Source: Acidovorax sp. sic0104 (GTDB taxonomy: Bacteria; Pseudomonadota; Gammaproteobacteria; Burkholderiales; Burkholderiaceae_C). From it: a stretch of DNA of 64,000 bases. Numbering within the stretch: the stretch's first letter is position 1; each line of letters starts with the position of its first letter. Shown piece by piece: positions 41,930 to 51,022 of this stretch. The position numbers and the translations under genes are program-made. The notes beneath the pieces were generated by a model. It was not told the DNA's origin, did not search any database, and worked only from the letters and a program-made list of their open reading frames with translations. Where the stretch lies: contig NZ_JAHUWH010000012.1 of NCBI RefSeq assembly GCF_019219095.1, forward strand, positions 62,001 to 126,000. The letters run 5' to 3'.

Positions 41930-42901
41930 CTACCGGGCAGCCGCCGAACGCTCGCGCACGAAGTCGATGAACCGCGCCAGCGCGGGGTTGTTCAGCGCGG
42001 CAGGCCACACCAGGCTGGTCTCGCACACGGGCAACAACGGCCCGGGGTTGGCTTTGGGCACCTTGGCCCCTGCCCGGCCCGCAAATGCAGGGCCGAACGC
42101 ATCCGCTGCGCGGTAGACCACGCCATCGCGGCGGAACTGGGTCACGCTCTCGGGCACCCAGGCCACGCCCAGGCCGCCCCACACCAGATTGACGATGGTC
42201 TGCATCTGGATGGCCTCCTGCGCCACCACAGGCACACGGCCTGCCGCGTGGTACAGCGCAAAGACCGCGTCGTGCAGCGACGGCACGATGCGGCGCGGAA
42301 AGATCACCAGCGGCTCGGCCAGCACTTCGGGCAGATGCAGGCGCGGCGCCAGCGCCAAAGGGTGGCTGGCCGGAAGCGCCAGCACCAGGGGCTCCTCCGC
42401 CACGGCCAGGCGCGCGAGCTCGGGCGGGGCGAAGCCGGGTGAATGCAGCATCAGCCCTGCATCGAGTTCACCGCGCGAGAACAACTCGCGCTGCACATCG
42501 CCCGTGGCCTCCACCAGCTCCAGCGCCACCTGGGGACACAGAACCCGAAAGTCGCGCACCCATTCGGGCAATCGCTCGAAACCGATGGTGGAGACAAAAG
42601 CCAGCCGCACCCGCCCCACCTCGCCCGCCGCTGCCGCACGCGCGCGCACCGGCAGCGCCTGCGCCCGTTCCAGGAAATCGCGCACATCGGGCAGCAGCGC
42701 CTCGCCGGCCGGGGTCAGCGCCACACGGCGGCGCGTGCGGTCGAACAGCACCACGCCCAGCGAGCGCTCCATCTGCGCAATCGCCTGGGTGAGCGGCGGC
42801 TGCGTCATGTGCAGGCGGATGGCAGCGCGGCCAAAGTGCAGTTCCTCGGCCACGGCAATGAACTGGCGCCAGGCGCGCACGTCGATGAATGCTTCTTTCA
42901 T
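41930..42901 (-). CDS. LysR-family transcriptional regulator next to ilvD
   Basis: This 323-residue regulator has RQFIAVAEELHFGRAAIRLH and MTQPPLTQAIAQMERSLGVV as its winged-helix domain. The effector domain carries RVRLAFVSTIGFERLPEWVR. It is divergent from ilvD with a 162-bp shared region rich in A and T near the LysR start (gatatgttttatatatt). It may control ilvD or an aromatic/branched-chain related target, which cannot be settled here. Confidence 0.88.
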   Translation of the reverse strand: MKEAFIDVRAWRQFIAVAEELHFGRAAIRLHMTQPPLTQAIAQMERSLGVVLFDRTRRRVALTPAGEALLPDVRDFLERAQALPVRARAAAAGEVGRVRLAFVSTIGFERLPEWVRDFRVLCPQVALELVEATGDVQRELFSRGELDAGLMLHSPGFAPPELARLAVAEEPLVLALPASHPLALAPRLHLPEVLAEPLVIFPRRIVPSLHDAVFALYHAAGRVPVVAQEAIQMQTIVNLVWGGLGVAWVPESVTQFRRDGVVYRAADAFGPAFAGRAGAKVPKANPGPLLPVCETSLVWPAALNNPALARFIDFVRERSAAAR

Positions 42902-43063
42902 GGCAGAGGTGATCGATTGATATGTTTTATATATTACTGAAGCAGACGAAAGGGATTGGAAACGCCAGTCCAAACCTCGCATACTTGCACCCCGACAGCC
43001 GAAGACCCGTGTTCCCCCTGCGGCGTCTTCCCACTACAACGACTCCCCACCAGGAAACCCGCC

Positions 43064-44770
43064 ATGGCAGACAGCAAAACCATCCCGATCCAGCCCATCA
43101 ACCGCCGCAGCGCCAACATCACGCAGGGCAAGTCGCGCGCCCCCAACCGCTCCATGTACTACGCCATGGGCTACGAGGAAGGCGACTTCGTCAAGCCCAT
43201 GGTCGGCGTGGCCAACGGCCACAGCACCATCACCCCCTGCAACAGCGGCCTGCAGAAGCTGGCCGACGCGGCGATTGCCGGCATCGAGGAAGCCGGCGGC
43301 AACGCCCAGGTTTTCGGCACGCCCACCATCTCGGACGGCATGGCCATGGGCACCGAAGGCATGAAGTACAGCCTGGTGAGCCGCGAAGTCATCAGCGACT
43401 GCATCGAGACCTGCGTGGGCGGCCAGTGGATGGACGGCGTGCTGGTGGTCGGCGGCTGCGACAAGAACATGCCCGGCGGCCTGATGGGCATGCTGCGCGC
43501 CAACGTGCCTGCCATCTATGTGTACGGCGGCACCATCCTGCCGGGCAGCTACCAGGGCAAGGACCTGAACATCGTGAGCGTGTTCGAAGCCGTGGGCGAG
43601 AACGCCGCCGGCAAGCTGAGCGACTTCGACCTGAAGGAAATCGAAAAGCGCGCCATCCCCGGCACCGGCTCGTGCGGCGGCATGTACACCGCCAACACCA
43701 TGTCCAGCGCCTTCGAAGCCCTGGGCATCAGCCTGCCGTACTCGTCCACCATGGCCAACCCGCACGACGAGAAGATGAACTCGGCCAAGGAATCGGCCAA
43801 GGTGCTGATCGAGGCCATCAAGAACGACCTGAAGCCCCGCGATATCGTGACCAAGAAGGCCATCGAGAACGCCGTGGCCGTGATCATGGCCACCGGCGGC
43901 TCCACCAACGCCGTGCTGCACTTCCTGGCCATCGCGCACGCCGCAGGCGTGGAATGGGACATCGACGACTTCGAGCGCATCCGCAAGAAGACGCCCGTGC
44001 TGTGCGACCTGAAGCCCAGCGGCAAGTACCTGGCCGTGGACCTGCACCGCGCAGGCGGCATCCCTCAAGTGATGAAGGTGCTGCTCAAGGCCGGCCTGCT
44101 GCACGGCGACTGCATCACCATTCAAGGAAAGACCATTGCCGAAGTGCTCAAGGACGTGCCCGATGTGCCGCGTGCCGACCAGGACGTGATCCGCAACATC
44201 GACAACCCCATGTACGCGCAGGGCCACCTGGCCATCCTGAAGGGCAACCTCAGCCCCGAAGGCGCGGTGGCCAAGATCACCGGTCTGAAAAACCCTGTCA
44301 TCACCGGCCCGGCCCGCGTGTTCGACGACGAACAATCGGCCCTGGAAGCCATCCTGGCCGGCAAGATCAAGGCCGGCGACGTGATGGTGCTGCGCTACCT
44401 GGGCCCCAAGGGCGGCCCCGGCATGCCCGAGATGCTGGCCCCCACCGGCGCGCTCATCGGCGCCGGCCTGGGCGAGAGCGTGGGCCTGATCACCGACGGC
44501 CGCTTCTCCGGCGGGACGTGGGGCATGGTGGTGGGCCACGTGGCGCCCGAGGCCGCTGCCGGCGGCACCATCGCCTTCGTCAACGAAGGCGACAGCATCA
44601 CCATCGACGCGCGCCAGCTTTTGCTGGAGCTGAACGTGCCCGAGGAAGAAATCGCCAAGCGCCGCGCCGGCTGGACGGCGCCCGCACCGCGCTATACCCG
44701 CGGCGTGCAGGCCAAGTTTGCATTCAATGCATCGAGCGCGAGCAAGGGTGCCGTGCTGGACGCGTATTGA
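43064..44770 (+). CDS. ilvD: Dihydroxy-acid dehydratase
   Basis: This 568-residue iron-sulfur enzyme makes 2-keto acids in valine, leucine, isoleucine and pantothenate synthesis. The cluster cysteines are in [32 protein letters not shown] and [14 protein letters not shown]. The C-terminal [20 protein letters not shown] is also present. It is the short IlvD form. The ATG at 43064 follows caggaaacccgcc. A strong terminator follows at 44821-44854. Confidence 0.97.
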   Translation: MADSKTIPIQPINRRSANITQGKSRAPNRSMYYAMGYEEGDFVKPMVGVANGHSTITPCNSGLQKLADAAIAGIEEAGGNAQVFGTPTISDGMAMGTEGMKYSLVSREVISDCIETCVGGQWMDGVLVVGGCDKNMPGGLMGMLRANVPAIYVYGGTILPGSYQGKDLNIVSVFEAVGENAAGKLSDFDLKEIEKRAIPGTGSCGGMYTANTMSSAFEALGISLPYSSTMANPHDEKMNSAKESAKVLIEAIKNDLKPRDIVTKKAIENAVAVIMATGGSTNAVLHFLAIAHAAGVEWDIDDFERIRKKTPVLCDLKPSGKYLAVDLHRAGGIPQVMKVLLKAGLLHGDCITIQGKTIAEVLKDVPDVPRADQDVIRNIDNPMYAQGHLAILKGNLSPEGAVAKITGLKNPVITGPARVFDDEQSALEAILAGKIKAGDVMVLRYLGPKGGPGMPEMLAPTGALIGAGLGESVGLITDGRFSGGTWGMVVGHVAPEAAAGGTIAFVNEGDSITIDARQLLLELNVPEEEIAKRRAGWTAPAPRYTRGVQAKFAFNASSASKGAVLDAY

Positions 44771-44820
44771 CCCGTGTCCCACGAAAAGGCGCGCCCCCGC
44801 CCGCCTTTTCGCACAATGCA

Positions 44821-44854
44821 AAACGCCCGCAGCGACATGCTGCGGGCGTTTTTT
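44821..44854. terminator. Rho-independent terminator after ilvD
   Basis: A 12-bp stem, AACGCCCGCAGC gacat GCTGCGGGCGTT, is followed by a run of T. The A residues before the stem let it work in both directions for the convergent Trp-rich gene. Confidence 0.92.
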
Positions 44855-44930
44855 CTTGGGGCCAGTGGCAGTTTCAGCGGGCGGGCAGCGCCGCGCCTTC
44901 ACGGCAGCAAGGCCTGCTTTCGGGCTGTAC

Positions 44931-45173
44931 TCAGCGCGGCTTGCGCGGGCGGATACCCAGGGCTTCCTTGTGCTTGTTGATGCGGTCCTGCTTGCGCTGC
45001 TCCATCTTTTCCATGGCTTTACGTTTGGTATACCCGGTGGAATCAGCCCAGGCCCACCATAGAGCCGTAGCGGCAAAAGCGCCCAGCACCCACCACCAGG
45101 ACATGTTGGCAAAGGGCCCGGTTTCGAGGTACTTCAGCGCCGCCAAGAGGAGTGAAAGGCCCAGCAGATACAT
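44931..45173 (-). CDS. Trp-rich small membrane protein (TIGR04438-like)
   Basis: This 80-residue protein begins MYLLGLSLLLAALKYLETGP. A second helix with SWWWVLGAFAATALWWAWAD is followed by a basic, charged C-terminal tail (KRKAMEKMEQRKQDRINKHK). The tryptophan-rich helix and basic tail match the TIGR04438-type family found in Burkholderiales. Its function is unknown. Confidence 0.82.
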   Translation of the reverse strand: MYLLGLSLLLAALKYLETGPFANMSWWWVLGAFAATALWWAWADSTGYTKRKAMEKMEQRKQDRINKHKEALGIRPRKPR

Positions 45174-45289
45174 CGCAGTCTCCAGAAATTACCGTCCAAG
45201 GGCTCGGGGGCCGGGAACACCGGCATGTCAACCCGAGTCACTACAATCACATTAAAAGAACTGTAACCCAACCCACAGGAAAACCCACC

Positions 45290-45595
45290 ATGAAGCGTAC
45301 CCTGATCACCCTTGCCATGACACTGTCGGTTGCGGCCCCCGCGATGGCCGATCAGGCGCTGGCCACCGCCAAGAATTGCATGGCCTGCCATGCGGTGGAC
45401 AAGAAGCTGGTGGGGCCATCCTATAAGGACGTGGCGGCCAAGTATGCGGGCCAGAAGGACGCCGTGGACAAGCTGGCCGCCAAGATCATCAAGGGCGGCG
45501 CTGGCGTCTGGGGCCCTGTGCCCATGCCCGCCAATGCCCAGGTCAATGACGCCGATGCCAAGAAGCTGGCAGCCTGGGTGCTGACGCAAAAGTAA
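45290..45595 (+). CDS. Class I cytochrome c (c-551/c-552 type)
   Basis: This 101-residue protein has a cleavable signal peptide (MKRTLITLAMTLSVAAPAMA) and a haem site AKNCMACHAVDKKLVGPSYK. The distal methionine lies in WGPVPMPANAQV. It is a small periplasmic electron carrier, likely a donor to a terminal oxidase such as the cbb3 enzyme of this window. A TACAAT hexamer at 45242-45247 is a likely -10 element. A strong terminator follows. Confidence 0.93.
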   Translation: MKRTLITLAMTLSVAAPAMADQALATAKNCMACHAVDKKLVGPSYKDVAAKYAGQKDAVDKLAAKIIKGGAGVWGPVPMPANAQVNDADAKKLAAWVLTQK

Positions 45596-45663
45596 CGACG
45601 GCGGAACTGGCCGTATCACGGCCACCGCACAGCACCGGCACCCAGTCGCCGGCCTTCATGAGA

Positions 45664-45704
45664 AACAGCCGCATCACCCCGCGTGATGCGGCTGTTGCTT
45701 TTTT
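45664..45704 (+). terminator. Rho-independent terminator after the cytochrome c gene
   Basis: A perfect 14-bp stem, AACAGCCGCATCAC cccgc GTGATGCGGCTGTT, is followed by gc and six T. Confidence 0.93.
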
Positions 45705-45759
45705 GGTTTGTCGATTCTTTCTACGGCCTGGCGACGGGCGTCGCCAGCCTGTGACGCGG

Positions 45760-46242
45760 CTACACGAGGGGCGTGACGACCTGGCGGGCCTGTTCCCGGG
45801 TGCGCAGTTGGTGCTCCAGTTGGCCCACGTACGCGGCCGTGGCGTTGTCCGACTCCTCCACCCGCTTGGCCAGGCGCTGCTCCAGGGCATCGATGCGCGC
45901 CAGCAGCGCGGTGTGGGTCTGGCCTTGCTGGATCTCCAGGAAGTGGCGCAATTCAGTGAAGCGCGACGCCTCCGCCTTGTCGGCCAGTTCGCGTTGCACC
46001 TGCATCTCCTTGGTGTGGCGGCGGGTCTCCAGCAGCACGGAGCCCTGCAGGGACAGCACGTAGGCCACGAAGAAGATGGTGAGCAAGGTGGTCAGGCCCA
46101 GCATCAGCAGGCCCAGTGGCGCCTCCACTGTGGTCAAACCCAGCGATACGGTAGTGGGCGTGGCCAGCGTGGGCCAGTTCAGGAACGCCAGTGCTGCGAT
46201 GGCGAGCACGACCAGAAACAGGACGGCGGAACGAAAGTGCAT
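45760..46242 (-). CDS. Membrane protein with cytoplasmic coiled coil (LapA-like layout)
   Basis: This 160-residue protein has two N-terminal helices (AVLFLVVLAIAALAFLNWPT and a glycine/leucine-rich helix ending FVAYVLSLQG). A long charged coiled coil follows with ETRRHTKEMQVQRELADKAE and ARIDALEQRLAKRVEE. The two-helix plus coiled-coil plan resembles LapA/DUF1049-type proteins, but I am not certain of the family. GGAGA lies upstream of the ATG at 46242. Confidence 0.75.
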   Translation of the reverse strand: MHFRSAVLFLVVLAIAALAFLNWPTLATPTTVSLGLTTVEAPLGLLMLGLTTLLTIFFVAYVLSLQGSVLLETRRHTKEMQVQRELADKAEASRFTELRHFLEIQQGQTHTALLARIDALEQRLAKRVEESDNATAAYVGQLEHQLRTREQARQVVTPLV

Positions 46243-46554
46243 GTTGAAATCTCCGTTGGCAGCGCGTGGGCCTTGCCAGGATGGGCAGGCCGGCCGCGCA
46301 ATGCCGCCGTTGTAACGCATGCCAACAGGGTTGGCATGGCCGGGCCGGCGATTTCAGATGGTGTCCTACAGGGGCAGCGGGATGTGCCGGTTGTGAAGCT
46401 CCGACATCGCACTTTTCGATCCATGGGCTGCGGCTTCGATCACCGTTGGTGGGTGATCGAGCCGGGTTTTGTGGCCACGTCACATCGCTACGCGATATGA
46501 GTGACCACGAACCCTGCAAGCGCTTCGCGCGGGCGCCTTCGGCGCCCTTCTCGA
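46243..46554. other. Intergenic region with three hairpins, no gene seen
   Basis: This 312-bp gap separates the LapA-like gene from the end of acs. It holds stems ATGCCAAC agg GTTGGCAT (46319-46337), CGATCACC...GGTGATCG (46438-46459) and GGGCGCC ttc GGCGCCC (46531-46547). The last lies just beyond the acs stop and may end acs transcription. No coding signal or promoter is convincing. Confidence 0.6.
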
Positions 46555-48549
46555 TCAGTTGGCTTTGGCCAACTGGTCGAGAATTGCAGGATTCTCCAAT
46601 GTACTCGTGTCCTGCGTGATGGCCTCGCCCTTGGCAATACTGCGGAGCAGCCGGCGCATGATCTTGCCGCTGCGGGTCTTGGGCAGGTTGTCGCCGAAGC
46701 GGATGTCCTTGGGCTTGGCAATCGGGCCGATTTCCTTGGCCACCCAGTTGCGCAGCTCATTCGCGATCTGCTTGGCTTCCTCGCCGGTGGGGCGGGCACG
46801 CTTGAGCACGACGAAAGCGCAGATGGCCTCGCCGGTCACGTCGTCGGGGCGACCCACGACGGCGGCCTCTGCCACCAGGTCGGTCTTGGCGACCAGGGCC
46901 GATTCGATCTCCATGGTGCCCATGCGGTGCCCCGAGACGTTGAGCACATCGTCGATGCGGCCGGTGATGCGGAAATAGCCGCGGTCTGCGCTGCGCACAG
47001 CGCCATCGCCGGCCAGGTAGTAGCCCTTGAGCTCTTCGGGGAAATAGGCCTTCTTGAAGCGCTCCGGGTCGTTCCAGATGGTGCGGATCATGCTGGGCCA
47101 GGGCTTCTTGATGACCAGGATGCCACCCGCGCCGTTGGCGACGTCGTTGCCGGTTTCATCCACGATGGCAGCGGCGATGCCGGGAAGCGGCAACGTGCAG
47201 CTGCCGGGCACCAGCGGGGTGGCGCCGGGCAGCGGGGTGATGACGTGACCGCCGGTCTCGGTCTGCCAGAAGGTGTCCACGATAGGGCAGCGCTCGCCGC
47301 CCACATTCTTGTGATACCACATCCAGGCTTCGGGGTTGATGGGCTCACCCACGCTGCCCAGGATGCGCAGGCTCGACAGGTCCGAGCGCGCAGGGTGCAC
47401 CGCGGCGTCGCCTTCGGCGGCCTTGATGAGCGAACGGATGGCGGTGGGCGCGGTGTAGAAGATCGTGCACTTGTGCTTTTCGATCATCTGCCAGAAGCGG
47501 CCGGCGTTGGGGAAGGTGGGGATGCCCTCGAAGATGATCTGCGTGGCGCCCGCCGCCAGCGGGCCGTAGGCTACGTACGTGTGGCCGGTGATCCAGCCGA
47601 TGTCGGCGGTGCACCAGAACACGTCGTCGGCCCGCAGGTCGAAGGTCCAGTCCATGGTGAGCTTGGCCCACAGCAGGTAGCCGCCGGTAGCGTGCTGCAC
47701 ACCCTTGGGCTTGCCGGTGGAGCCGCTGGTGTACAGGATGAACAGCGGGTGCTCGGCACCCACGGGCACGGGGGCGCACTCGGTGCTCTGGCCGGCCAGG
47801 ATCTCGCCAAAGGTCTTGTCACGGCCTTCCACCATGCTGCAGGCCGTGGCGGTGCGCTGGTAGACGAAGACGTTGCGGATGGTGTCGCACCCGCCCATGG
47901 CAAGGGCTTCGTCGATGATGGCCTTGAGCGGCAGTTCCTTGCCGCCTCGCATCTGGTAGTTGGCGGTGATCACGGCCACGGCGCCCGCGTCGATGATGCG
48001 CTCCTGCACCGCCTTGGCGCTGAAGCCGCCGAACACCACGCTGTGCGTGGCGCCGATGCGCGCGCACGCCTGCATGGCGATCACGCCCTCGATGGTCATG
48101 GGCATGTAGATCAGCACGCGGTCGCCCTTGGCCACGCCGTGGGCCTTGAGCGCGTTGGCGAACTGGCTCACGCGGGCCAGCAGTTCCTTGTAGGTGATCC
48201 GGGTGACCGTGCCATCGTCGGCTTCGAACACGATGGCGGTCTTGTTCTCGGTGGGGGTGCCGATGTGGCGGTCCAGGCAGTTGGCGCTGGCGTTGAGCTC
48301 GCCGTCGTCAAACCACTTGAAGAACGGCGCGTTGGACGTGTCCAGTGTGCGGGTGAAGGGCCGGGTCCACTGCACGTTCTCGCGTGCCAGGCGGGCCCAG
48401 AAGCCTTCGAAGTCCTTGTCGGCCTCGGCACACAACGCGTCGTAGCCCGCCATGCCCGACACGCGGGCGGCTTTGACGATGGCCTCCGACGGCGGGAACA
48501 CGCGGTTCTCAACCAAAACGGACTCGATCGCGGATGTGGGCGCACTCAT
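46555..48549 (-). CDS. acs: Acetyl-CoA synthetase
   Basis: This 664-residue AMP-forming ligase has the ATP loop [59 protein letters not shown] and [20 protein letters not shown]. The regulatory/catalytic lysine is in [14 protein letters not shown] near the C-terminus, the site acetylated by Pat-type enzymes in other bacteria. The ATG at 48549 has CAGGAGA upstream. Length matches the family. It provides acetyl-CoA from acetate, complementing the malonate route. Confidence 0.96.
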   Translation of the reverse strand: MSAPTSAIESVLVENRVFPPSEAIVKAARVSGMAGYDALCAEADKDFEGFWARLARENVQWTRPFTRTLDTSNAPFFKWFDDGELNASANCLDRHIGTPTENKTAIVFEADDGTVTRITYKELLARVSQFANALKAHGVAKGDRVLIYMPMTIEGVIAMQACARIGATHSVVFGGFSAKAVQERIIDAGAVAVITANYQMRGGKELPLKAIIDEALAMGGCDTIRNVFVYQRTATACSMVEGRDKTFGEILAGQSTECAPVPVGAEHPLFILYTSGSTGKPKGVQHATGGYLLWAKLTMDWTFDLRADDVFWCTADIGWITGHTYVAYGPLAAGATQIIFEGIPTFPNAGRFWQMIEKHKCTIFYTAPTAIRSLIKAAEGDAAVHPARSDLSSLRILGSVGEPINPEAWMWYHKNVGGERCPIVDTFWQTETGGHVITPLPGATPLVPGSCTLPLPGIAAAIVDETGNDVANGAGGILVIKKPWPSMIRTIWNDPERFKKAYFPEELKGYYLAGDGAVRSADRGYFRITGRIDDVLNVSGHRMGTMEIESALVAKTDLVAEAAVVGRPDDVTGEAICAFVVLKRARPTGEEAKQIANELRNWVAKEIGPIAKPKDIRFGDNLPKTRSGKIMRRLLRSIAKGEAITQDTSTLENPAILDQLAKAN

Positions 48550-48851
48550 GGTTTGTCTCCTGGTTTTTGATGGAATCGGGGCCTGAAGAACAGGCCACGC
48601 CGGACCGCTCGGCCTGCGGCCCCCAGAGGCCGCGCTTTGCGCAGTGTCGTTGCCCGTCCTGTCGAATTTGTGCGGTACTGTCGGCGGCAGCACTTACAAG
48701 CCACTGACTGGCGCGAAGCTTACAAGGTGCGCGTTTCTCAAGGCCTGACGTCCTTCTGCACAGTATGCGCTGGGGCGCAGCGCACCCGGCCCAGGAGGGT
48801 GTCATGCGCTTCTTCTAGAATCGTGCGACCTGATCTCTCCCCACCCTGCCC

Positions 48852-49460
48852 ATGTCGCTTCCCCCCAAATCCGGCACGCCTGCCGCGCTGCGCCCGCTTC
48901 CATCCCTGATCTTCGCCAGCCGCTGGCTGCAGTTGCCGCTGTACCTGGGGCTGATTCTTGCGCAGGCCGTCTATGTCTTTCACTTCTGGGTGGAACTCGT
49001 CCACCTGATCGAGGCGGCGTTCGGCAACACGGCAGCGCTCAAGTCGCTGGTCTCCAGCATCGGCTACAAGAGCGACTTCGAGGTCACCGCCCTCAATGAA
49101 ACCATCATCATGCTGGTGGTGCTGGCGCTCATCGACGTGGTGATGATCTCCAACCTGCTGATCATGGTGATCGTGGGCGGGTACGAAACCTTCGTCTCGC
49201 GCCTGCACCTGGAAGACCACCCCGACCAGCCCGAGTGGCTGAGCCACGTGAACGCCTCGGTGCTCAAGGTCAAGCTGGCCACCGCCATCATCGGCATCAG
49301 TTCCATCCACCTGCTCAAGACCTTCATCAACGCGGCCAACTATGACATCAAGGTGCTGATGTGGCAGACCATCATCCACGTGGTGTTCCTGCTGAGCGCG
49401 CTGGCCATTGCGGCGACGGACCGGCTCATGTCGCACTCCGCCCCCCCTGCGCGCCACTGA
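48852..49460 (+). CDS. UPF0114 / YqhA-family membrane protein
   Basis: This 202-residue protein has about four membrane helices. The family segments [58 protein letters not shown] and [14 protein letters not shown] are characteristic of the TIGR00645/UPF0114 group. Its function is unknown. It is divergent from acs with a 302-bp gap. The gap has a small hairpin at 48580-48596 but no other recognised element. Confidence 0.9.
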   Translation: MSLPPKSGTPAALRPLPSLIFASRWLQLPLYLGLILAQAVYVFHFWVELVHLIEAAFGNTAALKSLVSSIGYKSDFEVTALNETIIMLVVLALIDVVMISNLLIMVIVGGYETFVSRLHLEDHPDQPEWLSHVNASVLKVKLATAIIGISSIHLLKTFINAANYDIKVLMWQTIIHVVFLLSALAIAATDRLMSHSAPPARH

Positions 49461-49499
49461 ACACCAAGGCAGGCAACGTCGCCCCATCGCTCCCCCAAT

Positions 49500-49530
49500 G
49501 CAAAAAGGCCGCCCCGTGCGGCCTTTTTGC
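49500..49530. terminator. Rho-independent terminator after the UPF0114 gene
   Basis: A perfect stem, GCAAAAAGGCCGC cccgt GCGGCCTTTTTGC, has its T-run within the 3' arm and can act on both strands. Confidence 0.9.
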
Positions 49531-49573
49531 ATGGTGGGGCGGATCGCCAAGCGCGTCGAGGCTCTCTTTTATG

Positions 49574-49634
49574 GAGTGAAAATAGCCTCTTCCGCTTGAT
49601 GGGAAAGCGACAGCAGCTATTAAATCTATAGCGT
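49574..49634 (-). repeat. ~60-nt dispersed AT-rich repeat, copy B
   Basis: On the minus strand it has ctatagatttaatagct, then the CGCTT-tcccatc-AAGCG core and a ctattttcac end. It is the closest match to copy A at 36359. It lies in the gap before the dioxygenase gene. Confidence 0.8.
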
Positions 49635-49714
49635 CCCGAGGCAACGCGGGCACTCCCCAATTTCTCCTCAATCGGCCGGCACAGTGCAGTCCATACCCAC
49701 CTGAAGGAGAACCC

Positions 49715-50581
49715 ATGGACCGCACCACCGACATCGCCGCCACCGTGCAGGCGCCCGCCAACCGCCGCTTTGCGCTGAACGCGCTGGGCTCACTGGGCGT
49801 TGCCACGCTGCTGGGCTGCGGGGGCGGAAGCAGCGACAGCGAGTCCACCGACACCAGCGGCACAACCACCGGGACAACCACCAGTACAGGCACAGGGACA
49901 ACCACCGGCACGGGAACAGGCACGACCACCACCAACACCTGCGCGGTCGTGCCCGAGGAAACCGCCGGCCCCTACCCCGCCGACGGCTCCAACGCCAGCA
50001 ACAACAGCTACAACGTGCTGGCGCTCAGCGGCATCGTGCGATCGGACATCCGCACCTCCATCGGCTCGTCCACGCAGGTCAGCGGCGTGCCCTTCACCAT
50101 CACCATCACGCTGACCAACACCAATGCCAACTGCGCGGCGCTGTCCGGCTACGCCATCTACCTGTGGCACTGCACGCAGGACGGCAACTACTCGGTCTAC
50201 AGCTCCAACAACATCGCCGACAACTACCTGCGCGGCGTGCAGGCCACGGACGCGAACGGCACCGTCACCTTCACCACCATCGTGCCGGGCTGCTACGCCG
50301 GCCGCATGCCCCACATGCACCTGGAGGTCTACCGCAGCCTGGCCGCCGCCAGCAATGCCAGCAACAAGATCAAGACCACCCAGCTGGCCTTTCCCACCGC
50401 GCTGCTGAGCAGCATCTACAACGCCAATTCCGGCTACAGCGCCAGCGTGCGCAACCTGGCCTCCATCACCTTCGCCACCGACAACGTCTTCAGCGACGGC
50501 ACCGCGCTGGAGATGACCACCATGCAGGCCAACAGCGGCGGCGGGTACTCGGCCCACATCACGATCTCTGTGGCCGCGTAG
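49715..50581 (+). CDS. Secreted lipoprotein intradiol ring-cleavage dioxygenase
   Basis: This 288-residue protein has the lipobox VATLLGCGGG, a threonine/glycine-rich linker of about 35 residues (TTTGTTTSTGTGTTTGTG) and an intradiol dioxygenase fold. All four non-haem iron ligands are recognisable: Tyr in CTQDGNYSVYS, Tyr in PGCYAGR, and the two histidines of RMPHMHLEVYR. ETAGPYPADGS near residue 80 is the family entry motif. It should cleave catechol-type rings at the cell envelope. A target could be catecholate, humic or lignin-derived aromatics, which is unproven. Confidence 0.88.
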   Translation: MDRTTDIAATVQAPANRRFALNALGSLGVATLLGCGGGSSDSESTDTSGTTTGTTTSTGTGTTTGTGTGTTTTNTCAVVPEETAGPYPADGSNASNNSYNVLALSGIVRSDIRTSIGSSTQVSGVPFTITITLTNTNANCAALSGYAIYLWHCTQDGNYSVYSSNNIADNYLRGVQATDANGTVTFTTIVPGCYAGRMPHMHLEVYRSLAAASNASNKIKTTQLAFPTALLSSIYNANSGYSASVRNLASITFATDNVFSDGTALEMTTMQANSGGGYSAHITISVAA

Positions 50582-50681
50582 GCGCCACAGGCACCACAGG
50601 CACCTTCGACAGCCCGGCGGCGCGCGCCGGTTCTGGCCAGTGCGCCGCACCTTCTTTCCACCAACCCCAGGAATACACACC

Positions 50682-50988
50682 ATGATTCTTAACGCCCTTG
50701 CCCGCCGTGCACAGGCCTTCGCTGCGCTCGCAGCCGTGCTGGCCGCCATGTCTGTCCGCAGCACCCGCGCTGGCACAAGCCCAGGGCCGCCAGGGCCCGC
50801 CCGCACCGCCGCCCGAGGCATACGCAGCCTGCAAGGGCCGGGCGGAAGGGACCAGCGTCACGCTGACCATGCCGGACGGCAAATCGCTCCCGGGCACATG
50901 CCGCACAATGGACGGCACCCTCGTGGCCATGCCCGCAGGCGGGCCCGGTGGCCCCGGCGGTGCGGGCGGCCCGCCCCCTGCCCGCTGA
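50682..50988 (+). pseudogene. Small secreted Cys-containing protein with an apparent frameshift in the signal peptide
   Basis: An ATG at 50682, with a plausible upstream site, opens a good signal-peptide start (MILNALARRAQAFAALAAVL). That frame then reads into arginine-rich nonsense. The +1 frame supplies the missing end of the signal peptide (LSAAPALAQAQG) and a sensible mature protein: EAYAACKGRAEGTSVTLTMP, then SLPGTCRTMDGTLVAMP and a Gly/Pro-rich tail ending at 50988. The switch lies near 50745-50755 and equals one extra base. Real mutation, sequencing error or recoding cannot be told apart. It sits directly upstream of the histidine kinase gene. Confidence 0.65.
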
Positions 50989-51022
50989 CCCTGCCGACAC
51001 GCTGCCGCAGCCCCGCTGACCG

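Noticed and set aside
43034..45112. A 692-codon open frame antisense to ilvD
   Set aside because: It is a shadow of ilvD, crosses the strong terminator at 44821-44854 and has no recognisable domain.
49850..49935. The repeated accacc/ggcaca tract as a microsatellite of separate interest
   Set aside because: It encodes the Thr/Gly linker of the secreted dioxygenase, and low-complexity coding is a sufficient explanation.
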